Source: Chrysomallon squamiferum
Taxonomy: Eukaryota > Mollusca > Gastropoda > Neomphalida > Peltospiridae
Assembly: GCA_012295275.1 (NCBI GenBank)
Contig: CM022674.1
Location: forward strand, 9,921,792 to 9,985,791
Reading direction: 5' to 3'
DNA: 64,000 bases
Within the stretch, counting starts at the first letter, position 1. Each line of letters opens with the position of its first letter. The translations under genes and the position numbers were made by a program. Below the pieces are notes generated by a model, which ran no database searches, was not told the origin of the DNA, and saw only the letters and a program-made list of their open reading frames with translations. Positions 24,623 through 53,834 of this stretch are shown here, piece by piece.

Positions 24623-27600
24623 ACACACACAAGTATTTATGCAGATGTGTGTGTAGTACGCCGTTTCATTTTGAAAAATTTAAGAAAATTAATAAAACAT
24701 ATCTAGCTGTTTTGACAAATAGCTTTAATGTTATTTATGCCTATTGATTTATATTGCTTAAGTTAAAAAAAAAAAAAAAAAAAAAAAATGTGTTTTTTTT
24801 TTTTTTTATTATTATTATTAGTAGTAGTAGTATTTTATTTGAAATGGTTGAGGTAAACATAAAATACGTGAACTTCAAAGCAGTAAAACTGGATAATGTA
24901 AACCAAAAGGTGAATATGGTTAACAAAACATTACACGTGAATTTGTACTAACTACTATTTTGTGTAATGTTTTATAAACGTATAATGAATTCTAACGACA
25001 CACACACACACACACTCTCACACACGCACACACACAAACACAGACTCAGACGCGCGCACACACACTCACACACACACACACACAAACACAGACCCAGACG
25101 CGCGCACACACATACAAATAATTTTGTCTTTCTTATATTTGTCTAGTAGTAGTGTTGTTGTTTGTGTTTTTGTTTGTTCTTGATTTTGTTGTTTGTTATT
25201 GTCGTTTTTAATTAGAGCAGTCATTTCATGTAATTATATCAGAGTAAATAATATTTGCTCTTTGTCCAGTTTACCATTTACAGTAATGCTATAGTTTCGA
25301 TTTTTAATATCAGTAATAGTATCTATCGGTTAATCTGTAAGTAAACATACTGATCGAAAAAAGAAATGAAATAGTAATTTGTAGGAATCTGTGTATAATG
25401 TGGCTGTGCAGTGGAATTCGCTCGTTGTTTCGGCTTTCTCTCGTATATAAATGATGTAACAGTTTTCAGTCTCATGTTTCTAATCTGCCAGTATTATTTG
25501 ATATTTTATTAATAATTCTGGTAACTGGCATTAAACGACCCAGAATGTAAATTATGTGTGCTGATTTTCCGAGTTGGCAATGAAGGTGCGTTGCGAAAAC
25601 AGCCTGAAAGTGCCTAATACAGTAATGAGATAGCGCAGATATGAAAATAGGTGTTCAGAGTTTTATAAAAACGTGAGTAACATAAAGATTTACGATTGAT
25701 TTGAGTATAAATTTGATGAAGTTAACATTTAGATTTCAAGTTGAATGATTTTTATAGAGTTTATGACAGGTGTTCAGGCTGTTTTGTAGAGAGCATCGCA
25801 AAACACGTTTTTATCTCGGAAACGATGGGTTGAGAATATGAAATTATAAAGCACGAAAATCGGATTAGATTCGAGTGTAAAACAGACTACAGTGATAATA
25901 AATTTGGTGAATAGTACTTATATGTACATTTAATCGCCTCTTTTTCGTTCTGCAAGTTTATGCTTTTGATTCAGCAAGGCACAAGCAGTGGGAGAGACGT
26001 AGACTCCTAAACGATTAGTTATCGGATCAGTGTATGTAGATAATAAGAATAATCAAACCTCAGATTAATGGTGAATCAGTCTTATCTCATTAAATTAATT
26101 AAAATATCTTTTTAATTTTTTTTTTTAAATATGATGATGATGATACTACTCAACTCAAAATAATGATGAATCAATTTTATTTTACTTTTCATTGGGTTAA
26201 CATGTACCAAAACAGATTCATAACCATAAAATAGCTGTAAACAAAACACACTTGTCAACATCAACAATCAACTAACACAGTTTGACAATAGTGTCTTTAT
26301 CATCACATGGCTACGATTCCAAGTACATGACAATCTGTACCATACATTAATTAACAGATCTTTTTTATTGTCAGGTTTTGAATAAGAGAAAGAATTACTT
26401 CACAAAAATATCTAAACAGAAATCACTGAATATATTTTCGTGATAATATTTACTATATTCCATTTGGAACACCAAAATAATATTAAATTAAACTAAGTAT
26501 ATAAAAATACACATTGTTTATTCAGAATATGGACACTCATTTGTCTTAAATAACAACTAGTGATTTTTCATTTCAGATTATTAATTTCATAGCCAAAATG
26601 TTTCATTATTTATATAGATAGATAGATAGAAAGATACAGAAATGCTTATAAATTTGAGCAGATTCAAGAAAAGATTAAACTAGTGTTATAATGTGCATTT
26701 TATCAGTAAACAGTTATAAATTATGAAAACATTAATGGCCAAGTAAATAATTTAAAAAATATATATATATAAATCACAGTAAATTTAATTTATATTTAAA
26801 AGAGAAATCATTTTAAGTTTATTATATATATAAAATATGGGGAGAGTTTTAAAAAAAAAGAGATGTATACGGGCAATTTAGAGAAACCATCTGAAAGAAG
26901 AATTTACTGTGGTGACTCCACAGTGTATTTTTTTATTAGTGATGTAAACAGTGTTAATGAAGATTAATATGATCTATCATATATTACCAAGTTCTTGTCA
27001 TCACACCAGACACATAACACGTCTGCTACAAACAATGGAAAGATATTTTCTCACAGAAATATTTATGAAACAAAATACAGAATATGTTATTCACTCCCTC
27101 ATGAGAAAGTTCCTGTAGAAATAATCTTTTTCGTCAGACCACTGACATGTTTTCAGCTAACAGTAGTAATTAAAAATCATTAACATTTATGTAATTTTAT
27201 ATATGTACATACAGACAGTGCCCTTCATACATATGACACAACCTGACAATTTACATCTTACTCAGAATTTCTTTGTTTATGTAATTTTTACCCAACATTT
27301 TCTGTTTTGCTTGCACACCATCCCAGCTCTGCCAGACAGAATAAAGTGGTAAAAACCACATGTAGGGAACTACCTCTTGCTGGGTCAACATTTGATGATT
27401 TTTAAACAGTTTTATCACTGATAACAGTCATTTGATTTTTAATCTATTTTAAATACTTCCACTCGGTAATCTTATAATATTTAAAAACAAAACAAAATCT
27501 AACAAAAAACCCATTAACTATGGACCCATTCGACTGCATTACCAAACTTGTGGAAACCTGAAGACAATTCAATCAGATAACAAGATCAGTAGATATTCAA

Positions 27601-28211
27601 TAGTTTCTTGGTGACATGGTTTCTTTGGTCTTCTACATAAAAAATATGTAACAGCTTATATAGCTGTGAAATATTAATACAATGCCAAATTTTACACAAT
27701 TTCAATTAACCAATTTTTTCAAGTTAACATCATTTATGAATTATAACTTATTTTTATTTATAATTCACATATTTTCTATTTTCTATTTTTATTTTTATTT
27801 CTTTTTTATTTCTGCTATTTTTTCTTTATTTTTTTTCTTCCTTTTAATGTTATTATACTATTTTAGATATAATTTTATATCTGATTAATATGATATTAAA
27901 TGTGTAAAGCTGGAGATTGTTGTAACAATCACTCTTAAATGAATGCTAATTCCTCATATTTCTACAATCATATTTCGCAATTTTATCATCAATAACACTG
28001 TGTTTCTCTAAGTTCTGAAAACAAAACATTCTCTAATTATAAAAGCTTTACCTAAAAAAAAATAAAAATAAAACAGAAATGCATCTTCCAAAACAGACTG
28101 GTTGCCTATAGTTTTTCATTCTTATCTTTTAAAATCTTTTATCTTTTTTTTTTCTTTTTTGTATATCAAAATTCATGTGATTTAAAAATATGAATAAGTC
28201 ATGTACTGGTT
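24289..28211. other. Intergenic, including the 3' flank of PIK3CA
   Basis: Holds (TAA)n at 24391-24438 followed by poly-T, CA repeats at 24590-24630, a duplicated CA/CG-rich block at 25000-25110, and poly-A/poly-T pairs near 24764-24808. From about 27 kb the sequence is T-rich on the plus strand and may contain the PIK3CA 3' UTR. Several TTTATT motifs (for example near 27826) could be its polyadenylation signal. No coding region recognised. Confidence 0.5.
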
Positions 28212-38369
<10,158 letters not shown>

Positions 38370-38415
38370 TTTGAGATTTCTCTCTATGCACTTGCTATTA
38401 TGGCATTATTTGGTC

Positions 38416-42255
<3,840 letters not shown>

Positions 42256-42360
42256 GAGACATCGACAATTCTGACCTACTTAAGGAAATGAGTCGCGGTG
42301 CGCATCACGAGAGGGCAGAAATAACGATCTTTTAAGGCTGTCAGAACTTTCAAGATTTTG
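42256..42360 (+). other. Possible non-coding exon on the + strand
   Basis: A G+C-richer stretch with a TTCAG acceptor-like start and a strong donor (TTTTG|GTAAGT at 42361) contains only a 15-codon frame. A second donor (ACAAG|GTAAGT) lies at 43075. These could be 5' UTR exons of a + strand gene whose coding part lies beyond 64 kb, divergent from PIK3CA. Confidence 0.25.
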
Positions 42361-45300
42361 GTAAGTTATTCTTTTCTGAAACGGCTCTTATTTTCTATGA
42401 CCTTTTTCATTCAAATGTCTGAAAATGTATACCATGATTACATAGATTATTAATGTAATAATTTGTTACTTTTAATCGAATTTTTAACAGTGTTTTCTGT
42501 TATCGTATACCACCTCATTTTCCAATAATGCATATTTGATTATATCCGTAAAACAGCAGACAGGAAGAAGATTGTGATTTACCGTTTTTAAACTGATATA
42601 AACACTCTATTAACACTAACCATATGTTATTTAGTACATCTTTATTAATATTAATATACAATTAACAACAAGCGTACTGAAAAGTGATAATTTTTAACAA
42701 TTACATCGCACAAGTCGACTCATGACTGACATTTAAAAGAGATTATTATTAAAATAGATTATAAAGGACAATTTGTATGATATTTCTATTATATAAGATT
42801 ATTACCACTCCGTATGGTTACACAGAAATGAACATTTTTACTGAACCTATATTAGTTAAATAAACATGTAATTTGTATTATTAACTAACTGTATGATTAA
42901 TAAGGTTTTAAAACATTGTAATCCTGCAATTTAGTCAAGTCAGTGTTACTGTCAGTTACAGCATAATTTACACTGAATATCTGCCACAGTTTGAAAATAT
43001 TAAACTTTAGTATTGGTCCAGTGTCTGTGGATTGTGAAATTAACCAGTGGCCTACATTTGTTATTTTTTACAAGGTAAGTAGTCTTTATTCGAAGTTGAC
43101 AATTTATCTCATTCCAGCAATTTGTATATATGTATACATAAATTTATAAAATTCCTTGGCTGCTTATAATTAAGAGTAGGGAGCTGTAGTTTGGATTAAC
43201 TTCTTGGGCCCAGTGCAATACCATCAGTATTAAACTGTAGCTTATGGTGACATTATTTTTTAATTGTGAATGCATGTCTCACATTAGCAAAAAATTCCTT
43301 ATTTTACATTAGTGTCATCCATTCCAAAATTTATATTAAATGAAAGGAAAATGACTACCTCCACCAGTATTAAAATACAAATACATCAACTTATGACTTA
43401 TTTTTGGCATTATGATGGACATCTGATAGTGGTGCCACAGCTAAAGCTAGGTTTATAATTCTGTGCCAACACTGGTCAGCAGATACTGACCAGTCTCTGT
43501 TTTCCTCAAGTTTGCCATTCACCAGACAAATATATTTTGGAAATGTCATGAGCCTCATTTTGCAACTGTAATTCATACTTTGCATGTTTTAACCCATTAT
43601 TACTGATTGTTCTGTCAATACTGTTTTCTATAACTGGCATCATACAGGTTTTGATACTTAGAAAGTTTGTACATGCTAACAACATATCAGTTTCACTTAC
43701 ATCGCAACATCATGCACCATACCCACCAGCTAACCAAGACAGCAATATCTTTGGTTAACTTCCAAGTACCAGTGATCAGAAAATATTTTTATTTATTTAT
43801 TTTTTTATATAGTTTTATTGTTTTATTATTATTATTATTACTTTTTTTTCCCCTTAATGTACCAAAATTAAATAGATTCCAGCGTAAATTGTCTTTGATT
43901 TAAACTAATTAAAGGGTTTACTGAAGAGAAAAAAAATACACATATGTATGACTTAAGTTTGAGGTAAAATGAACACATAGAGCATTATACATACAATAAC
44001 ATAGACCATATAAATACACATATCTGACTTAACTCCAGATTAACTGATCATAAGTCAATGTCGATCTATATTATAATTCTAATATCAATTTTAGTTTTAA
44101 ATATTAACAAAACAAAATAGTATTAGTTGTGGCACAGAAACTGGCTCCTTTGAAGGTAAAAAATTATATTGGTTGAAAGGTGTCATTCACTTGAAGGCAG
44201 AATGATACTGTGAACCATAATATGTAGGCCTTATAAAAAGTTAACTCTCATGGACCCACTGATGAATGATTTAATTTTCCTGACCTCACACTAACACTAT
44301 CCACATTTATTACTTGCTGTAGTTTCTTCATTCGAACATAAAATATATTTTTGATAATTTTTTTATGCAAACAAGGTACTAGATTCAGCTGTATTTCAAT
44401 TTTAACTGGTGTTCAGTGTTATATAAAAAGATAATCACATGGAACCATAAAAGTTAATAATTATCACCAGTAGATTTATTAGTTCACTAAATTCTGTAGA
44501 CCATTAAATTGATAGTTTGCTGTAATTATTTATAAACAGTAACCATAGTTTCAAACATTAAAAATTATAATTTCACTGGAAGATCCTGAATTGTGGCTCC
44601 AAGAAGATTTAATTTGTAATATAACTGTCTTAACTAAAACTATTCATGATATAATTATTAAACCAGTGGACCATAAAGCTGGGCCTAGATAATCAGTGTC
44701 CGTATCTATAACTTTGACAATACTGCTTTGTTATAATCTTGTGATACAAATTCATAAGAATACATTAATTTCAACAGAATGAACAAATAGCATAATTAGA
44801 GTGGTGTATTTCCAAAGGAATTCTGTTTTGTTCTTATTTGTTGTTGATAATGAAGCAGTCATTCATAATAATGTTAACACCTTACTAATTGATGCCAGAA
44901 AAATGTACACAAATCCTTTATAGACTGGGTATGCATATGCTTTGCAATGATTAACTTGGTTTATTTAGGACATTTGTTAATATTTGATTAATTAACAAAT
45001 CAAGATGAAATAAGCATTAACAAATAGGCAGTAATATCTCATTTTGAGAGAAATTTATAAGAAAATTATTGTACATATGTAACAAACAAACAAATTTTTT
45101 TTTTTATATATATATGTTTTTCAGTTTTAAAGTAGATAAAACTGAAAAAGAACAAACTTAAAATAATAATAATATATATCTAGAGTCAGGGCACTAACAA
45201 TAATTACTCAGTTTTTCAACAAACAAGAATAAACTATCTCAGAAATTTATAAATTATTTAGCAATATTGTAGCACTTTTTGTTATTAATGCCAGTTGTAA

Positions 45301-48300
45301 CTATATGAATTTTGCATAAATTAGGATTTTTTTTGAGTGATTTTTTTTTTAATGGAATAAGAAAATTTGTGATTCCATTGTTAAAATATTTCAGCGAGCA
45401 GTTACCAAAGTGATTAGTTGGTTAGTAATTCTTGCATTTCCCAAATAGCACAGGATACTGTACATTATTATACAGACCTGGATTCAGCCTGAACTTCACT
45501 GAACACTGATACTCATTAGTCATGAAACAATTTTTATATTCTTAATGTGATAGAAACTGGTTATGATTCATTTATACAGTTAAAAAAATATATATTATAT
45601 GTATAATAAAAAATAAATAAAGTAGGAAAGGAAAATTTGTTTGCTATAGCAAATTAAAAACAGTGACTTATTTAATCATTCAGCAATTTTGACTCCTGGG
45701 TTTGCAGTACAATAAATATATTTGTATTAGCCTAATGTTTTGAGTCTGTATGTATATGTTTTATGCATGCATGAATACAGTTCATAATAATCATTTTCTT
45801 CAGTTAAGCAGTGGGGTGTAATAAAAAAAAAAAAATTATTACACTAGTTTGAATAAATAATTGAAATAAAAGATCATTTTCAGAGCACTTTAGTTAATAA
45901 TGAGGTTCTTTGAAACATTACTTCAAATAAGTTTTCAACTGCCTTTGCTGTATTGTTCTCCGTGATGCATTTTTTAGTTTAATTTTAATTTTTATTATTT
46001 TTTTAAACTATAATACTGTATAATGTTCTAGTTTTAAGACTGATAACATAATTTAATATGCTGTTGTTACCTCACTTAAAATATCATTTTTGAGAAAAAC
46101 AGATATCAAGCACATGTGTCACTGTTGGATTGAAGTCTGTGTTAACATTACTGAATATCTATCCAGCTTAGAGATTAGTTCGTCAAGGGGATCATCCTTA
46201 TCTACAGATTCAGCCTACATTACCTTGCAAAATTCACCTCTCATCTAAAACTGATTATTTGTCAACAAACATTTTAACTTCACCTTTACCATCAGCCACA
46301 AAGCACATAAAACTAAGTAAAGAAGGAAAGGTATGAAGTAAAATGTAAGGTTTTTCATCTTGTTACTTAGCAGCTCATTTAAAAAATAGTTTATCAGGAG
46401 TACCTTAAAAAACTTACCTGAAGTTTGTCTGCACTAAGAGTTTTTATTACTATTTCAGAATCAGCATCATCAAAAGTAAGTAAAAAATTAGTTAACATGA
46501 TAGAAGTAAACAAAGCTAAATCATTCAAAAGAGTATGTTGTATGTTGTAAAATTAAAAAAAATGGGATTCCTAAACACACAACTGATTAAAATTGGTTAA
46601 CTAATTTGCAGAAATTGAAGTATAATTGAATTTTGAAACCAGATTAAATAAACAGTGAGTGATAAAGACACACTTGTTAGAGAATAATTATGAAGTGGTG
46701 TTTTTTTATTATATTTTGTACCAGTTTGCTCAGAATTCACCAAAAGGATTTGAACCACAATCCAACAACTAGTGTTGTAACTAGTAGATATCAGTACTTA
46801 TGACAAATGTAACTGTGATTTGTGTTCACATTTCCATCTGAGTGACTACTGAAACAATTAAAATATTTACAGATGTATTTTTTTTAAATCTGTTCATATT
46901 TACATATAATTTTATTGTTATTATTTATTTTATTTTCAAATTATAATTTCATAGTTACTATAATTAAGGTTAATTCAAGCAAATTCTGATCTATAAAAGG
47001 AAAATTGTGTTACCAATTTGACTCTTATGATGCCTTGTTACTTTTGTTATAGAACACTGTACACCAATTAATTTTTTAATGCAGCTCATTCTTGTACCTC
47101 ATCTTTTTAAAACAAATCACAAAAATACATTTTATATTTGTGAAGAAAATAAACCTGAATGAATTGTAACAAGTTATAAATGTGTTTGACACCAGGTGAC
47201 TTAAATAGCTCCATGCTTGATTAATGCAGTACAGTTTCATTGTTTCTTGGTATCAGAAGATGTTTAGGAGGGGTTAGTTTTTGGGGGTTTGCATATGTGT
47301 GTTACTTTAATCACTTGCTACTGTTTAGTGTGAGTATCCATTTCCTTTTTTTTCTTTCTTTTTCTTTAACAAATTATATGCTGGCACTTAAATAATATCA
47401 TTATATAAATATTATTGTTTTAATTTTTTTTTTATTATTCAAAAATATTGTATGAAGTATTTTTGTAAAGTAAAATATGATTTGTACATATACCTGTTTA
47501 TACATACAGACCAATCAAATTTGTATGCACATACACACACACACACACACATGTTTATAGCCCATAAAAAAATCCTATGCAATTATTGATTATACAAGAC
47601 AATAGAAATGTACTATAGTTTTAAAAGTTAAGAATTGATGCTTCAATCCCCAAAAGAACCTCATTTTCTGATGCTGGAAGCAGCTCTGTGGAGAGGAGAT
47701 GGAATTGGCTGAATATAGATCTGTATCTTGTCACTGCATGCTTCACTGATCAAGCCTCCAGCAGAACTGATTTCACTCTCACTGCTTTGTTCAACCGGAA
47801 ACAAGTTCATGCTTGAGTGACCCAAAGGATGTCTGGTCTAAAAGTGTTTCCAGGAACACCAGTGATGAGGAAAATGTAACCAGCAGGCCTGTCAGTTGAA
47901 TTTTGTTGTTGGCAGCAATTTTACATTCCTTGAGAAAGAAGTTAAAAAAAATATATAATGGAAAACAAGCTGGCAGAAAAATTAATACTTTTTTTTAAAA
48001 CTTTTATTTTGATTATTAATAACCTATTCTGCAGAAGTAGGTTTATGTTAATGAATTCTGTAGGACCCCTCCTAAAAAAAAAAAAACCTGCATGTACAGA
48101 GAAAGGAAGAGAGATTTTAATTGTAGATGTAAAATAAATAAAAATTATAAAAATGATATACAGTGGGGATATTTAAAATTTCATTGTACCAGTTCTGACA
48201 ATAATATATTTGTGACAATGAATATGTTGAATGGTGAATTTTTGTTCATATGGAAAGACATATAATAAATCATTCTAAGTTATTTGGATATGAATATTTG

Positions 48301-51300
48301 ATACATGTGAATATGTTTTACTAATAGCTAATACAAATAGTATGAGAATATATTTTCTGTTGTCACTTTTATTAATTATTGTTATAAAATAAACAGAACA
48401 TTTACCATTTAAACTGATAAAGTGACACTGTTAAGAAATGGAACTAGGTGAATTTTTGTTCTGGTTTTACATTAGTATATCTCAGATATAGGTCAGCTCA
48501 TTCTCTATTGACTTATTCAGTTGTGTTGAGGATCAGTCACTTTGCAGGGTGCAAAAATTGCTGGCATTGAGTATCACCCAAAATTAGTTAAATTTAATTA
48601 GAAAATAACTCATCAGGTTAAAATATTTTATAAATCAGTATTTAATTTTGAAAACTTGAAACAAGAATATATTAACAGGATAATAATCTTGAACAGTTTA
48701 AAATGTGGCTTTTTTTCTACTTAGAAGAAAAAATGTCAAAGAACTGATCTGTATATATTATTGTTAAACAGATTTGCCTTATATTCAGTCTTGAGTTGTT
48801 TAGAATTGCTTTTTATAAATTATTATTTTGGGTGTATGAATCTGTGTGTGTAAAGAAATTTCTGATTGGATTTGGTTCTTTCAAGTAATATTTAGATAGG
48901 TAATTATATTAAAATGTTAATTAATTAATTTCCTTCTTTTTTTATCTTTTTTTAAATTCTTTTATCTTTTTCCATTTTATTTTAATATCATTGACATATT
49001 TTGAAAATGATGAAATATTATAAACATTGATATGTGATAGAATTTTCTGTGACAGATTTAAAAAAATTAATATACCTACTTGTCTATTTTCTATCTTAAC
49101 TAGTGCCCAAGAATTGTTTCTAAACATTACAATATGAGTTTTCCTGACAGGAGAATCACATATCTGCTACATGTATAGAGAAAAGCCAATAGAATGATGG
49201 AAGTCATTCTTATATAAAAAAATGTTTAATGGGTGACAACGGGAAAGCTGTCAATGAATATTCATGCTCTGAAATGTTCTTAATTTTCAAATAGAGAAAG
49301 AAGAAAGCCATAAATAAATAAAAATAATCTTTCAAACTATTTTTTTTTTTTTTTTTTTGTGATAGTTAAATTAAAATATTAAACTGAAATAAGTATAAAG
49401 TATTTTAATGGGGTTTGGGTTTTTTTTTTTTTTTGACTAAGTAGCAAGAGAATAATTTTATGTAAAAATAACATGAAAGTTTTTAGGATGTCCATAATGT
49501 TTATTAATTTTTACTTTTGTTTTCAACTGTTTATATTAATAACAATAAAAAAAATAATCACAGACATTTATTTATTAATTTTGTGACATTTAAGCTAGTA
49601 ATAGACATAGTGTATTCTTGTTATGTTAACAAGTCAGATAAAGTAGCACAGTGTGTGTTTTGCTCACGGATGCTGTAACTGTGCAGTTAAGCACATATCT
49701 TGGGAAGTCTAGAGAAAACATGAAAAATAAGCACTCAGGCTAAGTGGAAAACTGACATGTTGATACTCACACCTGCTAATAAATTAAGTCTAACTAGATG
49801 TAAGCAGTTAGAACATTATGAATCACTATCTTAAACCTCGCTGCTTTTTCTCGTTAGCAGCAATTTTATTGTTGTTGTAATGCAACCATTTTTGTTGTTG
49901 CTGATGTGGTCATGATTTTGTTACTGTTTGTGTAATTAATGTTGTTGGTCTTGATGTTGTTGTTGCTTGGCAGTTTACTTACATCAGTGAAATTTTCAGT
50001 TGGTTTTATGGATAAGAAACTACAAACTTATTACTGTTGCTTCATTGTGGTCTTTGTTGTTGGTGGCAGTAGTGCAGTGATGTTGCTACTTTTTAATCAT
50101 TTATTTATCACCATAGGTAATTTAATGGTTGATTTAAAGATTAGTAATATTTATTTATTCTTTTTAATCTTGTATAACAAAACTATTTTATTACAGATCT
50201 TAATGGCAGTAGCTGGCTTAATGACTAGAAAGACAAATATTCTTGATATTATATCTTACATAAAATTATCATTACTTAAAAATAAAAATACAAAAATTCA
50301 GGTCATTGACTATGTTAGATGTATGAACATATTAAGCTGTGTTTTTAGTCCAACAATAAATATATCTTAATATATTTCATATATTCCTGTCTTACAGTTA
50401 TCGATATTGCAGGGGTTCTTTTTTTTTTTTTTTTCTTTTTTTTTTCAGGTGAAAACAAAAATGGTTTATGTATTGTGCATTGTTTCAGTGAGAAAATAAA
50501 TGTATACATAATTTGCACCATCCTGGCTGCAGTCTGCTGTTGCCTGCAGCAGTCAGCATTCTTGGAGCATTGCTGCAGAGTTTTGATTTCATTTTTTATC
50601 TTTTTATTTTTAAAATCTTTATTTTATTTATTTATTTATTTATTTAGCTGTGTTTTTATTTTATTTTTTTTATTTTTCTGTTTTCTGTGTCATTGTTATG
50701 TGATTCAGTTCTGGTGTAAAATACTGAAAGTTGAATTCTGACTTTAATTTATGTATTTATAATGTTCATCTTTGCTTCTATCAATTTCCAGTGTTACATA
50801 AAATATACCATATTTATTTAAATTGATTTTGAATATATATAATCAAGGAAACAACAGGCTCATGAACAGGTTGTTTTGATGTTCCGGTGATATATGTCAT
50901 TTTACACACTGTCAGTTACATGAACAAAATTCCATCATGCATCTCATTACCAATTCATTTGAGATATATATTTATATATATGTATATAAAATGCATAATG
51001 AAAAACTGTATAAAATATAACTTATGTTCTGGACTTTCATGATGGCTCAGTTATAGCATAACTGTTTTAATTTAAAGTCTGCTTCAGTTTGAGAACAGAC
51101 ACTTGAGATCAGGTGCTTCGCTCAGTTCAGCTCTTGTTGAGACTAAGAATTGACTCTTCTAGACAATTGAGGAGTGTTTTCACTTTTCCCGACTTTCACA
51201 AAATACAGTGGTTCTTGTTCAAACTTAACAACCACTGAGATGGAGAATTTTCAGTTCACTAACATGGCAGTTAGACTTTTGACTGGAATGGGAAATAATG

Positions 51301-53834
51301 AAAATTGCAAATGAAAACACCTAATTCTAATAGTTATAATTAACTTTGACATGGAATAAATGTGTTCAATAAGTTTATATATTTATATACATCTTCAAAA
51401 ACATTTAAATCAAAATGACACATTTCAGCTATTATAAATTTTTGATTACTGTTACATGAATCTGCTACGGTGTGCAAATTTGTTTATTGTTAATAAATAT
51501 GTAAAAATTAAAAACATTTTAATTATGGACACAGTAATGTCTGTCTGTGTGTGTTTATGCAAGAATTTCTAGCTCTCTACTGCATATATTTATCTTAACT
51601 GTGACATGAATTTGAAACATAATACATTATTCAATTTAGCTCACTAAAAAGTGATTCAACTTCAAATTGAATACTAGCTTTTCCATTCGTTCCGCCAAGG
51701 AAACTTGATTTGTTCTGCATCAGGGGCTTGTCGATAAATGTTACGCTCAAGCAGGTATGAATATTCTGCGTCACACATGATGTGAAAAAAATATTTCTCT
51801 AAGAAAAAGAACCTGATAGCAGTAAACCCGTTTTTACTTAAGTCTTTTTACATGCTTGGAATCTGAAACCAACTTAATGATAAAATGTTTTCCCAGAATG
51901 CCATTCCATTGTGATTTGCACATACTGCAATTGTAATTTAACTAATAAATTAGTATTTAAAAGAAAATAAGGATGAACTTCATTATACAGTAATTATTAC
52001 TAATAATTTTTTACTATAATACTATAGTGATTTTAAAGTACTTGCAGATAAAGTAATAAAAACTATCTTTTGTAACTTAGTTTATTTGGTGGTCAAATAG
52101 GAAGAAAAAAACTTATTCTGAAATTGTCTCTGAAAATACCAGCGACATGATAAAGTCTACTGTCAAACACTAATGCAAACAAAAATAAAAACTACTATAT
52201 TTATTTCACTGACAATATAATTTACATTTTAAAAACAAAAAAACCATGAACCATTGTCATATATTTCTTGTGTATGTGTGTGTATTAATAAGAATAATAT
52301 TCAATGGTAATGATATTTTAATATTCTAAAACATTAATAATCATTACTGTGAAACAAAATTTCATAATTTGTCCTCCTTTTATAAATGAAGGTAGCCATT
52401 GTAGCTTAACGAGTAGTCAACATTGTATGTGCAGTGGGGTGGTAACAGAAGAATGTGCTTTAGTTTTTTATCTCACTGATTAAATTGTGTTCAGCCCCAG
52501 CGCTCTTTCACGCCTCACTTCCAGGCAAACACTCTTATATCTAGACTTAACACAGTTCTCTCAGTTTATTCAGTCATACTCTATATATCAGTTACAGTTT
52601 AGTCTCATTTATAGATTAAATTTTGCACTTACGTACTCTATACAGCTGTGTTTTAACCTCAACCTGGCAAAAACAGTTTACTTTTAGACTTAACAGTCTT
52701 TATGTCAAACCTATTCTTTCTCTGTGTATGTGGGGGTATTGGAAATACATAATCAAGTATTATAGGTATGACCACCTGCTGCTAGGCAATATGATTGTTA
52801 CCTGTCAGTAACAAGTTTTCTTTTATAAACAAATTTTCTAAGACAAGAAACCTGCTATTTAGCAGCAAGAGATTTTTAATAATTGTGAATTCTCCTGAGA
52901 GAGAAATCTTGTTTTGCCACTCGACAGTGGAATAAAATATAAATTTTAAAAGTGTGAGTACTTATTTAAAATGGTTGGATTTTGTAAAAAAAAATATTAT
53001 AACAATCATTTTCAATATAAACTAATTCAGGATACAGCTCATTAAAAAAACATGATAAATTTTAAATGGGAACGATTTTATTAATGATTATTATTGTCAT
53101 AACAAACATGAAATGTCCTACTGCGTTTACAGTGATATTGTTACATTTCAGCTACATTTCTATGCTAGTTACCTATAAGATCTTATCAGCATCTCTGATT
53201 CCATGTGCCACTTTTACCACCTAGCAGCAAGAAACCTTTTATAAGCATCCTTCAACACAGGAAACCTGTAACTGTTACTGACAAGCAACAAGACAATTTT
53301 TTTTTTTGTTCTGTCCTAGAAAACAAATCTGATGCTATGTATACCAGTTAGTCAGTGATCTTTTGTAAGCATCTACCTACAGCACATATAACAGTTTTTA
53401 ACACAGAGACATGACCCAAACCTAACAATGAGATTACTTCACATTCTGGAAAAAACTACATTAATTTTCTTTTACTAGTTTAGTTATGAAGTGGCGTACA
53501 TTTTTTGTTGCAGCATGAATATAAAAAGTAAGGCTGCCTAGTGTTATTAAACATGTGAACTGAATCATTTTCCAGATGAATGCTCTGCTGAACATGAAAT
53601 ATATATATAATGAACTGGCAGATTTATTGTTGCATTTCCACTTAAATAATCACTGAACAGTTATCTTCACATAGCCAAATGTTGTGAAAAAGAAAATATA
53701 ATATACATACAAACATAATTTTAATTCATTTTTTTGTTTTAATATTTAGTGTTGAGCTTTGTATCAGTTGTAAATACATTTATATATATTAGCAGATTTA
53801 TATATAAATATATTTTAATATAATAAAGTAAAGA
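42361..53834. other. Long non-coding stretch
   Basis: AT-rich, mostly unique DNA with short simple repeats and poly-T tracts (49340-49358, 50419-50447). No coding exon recognised. Slightly more complex islands occur at 47640-47940 and 51060-51200. A degenerate tRNA-like stretch is noted at 52393-52455. Confidence 0.4.

Noticed and set aside
49939-50370. 143-codon hydrophobic frame on the + strand
   Set aside because: It starts at a non-ATG codon in TTG/GTT-rich low-complexity DNA, has no splice context or recognisable domain, and is rich in Leu, Val and Ile as expected from T-rich sequence.
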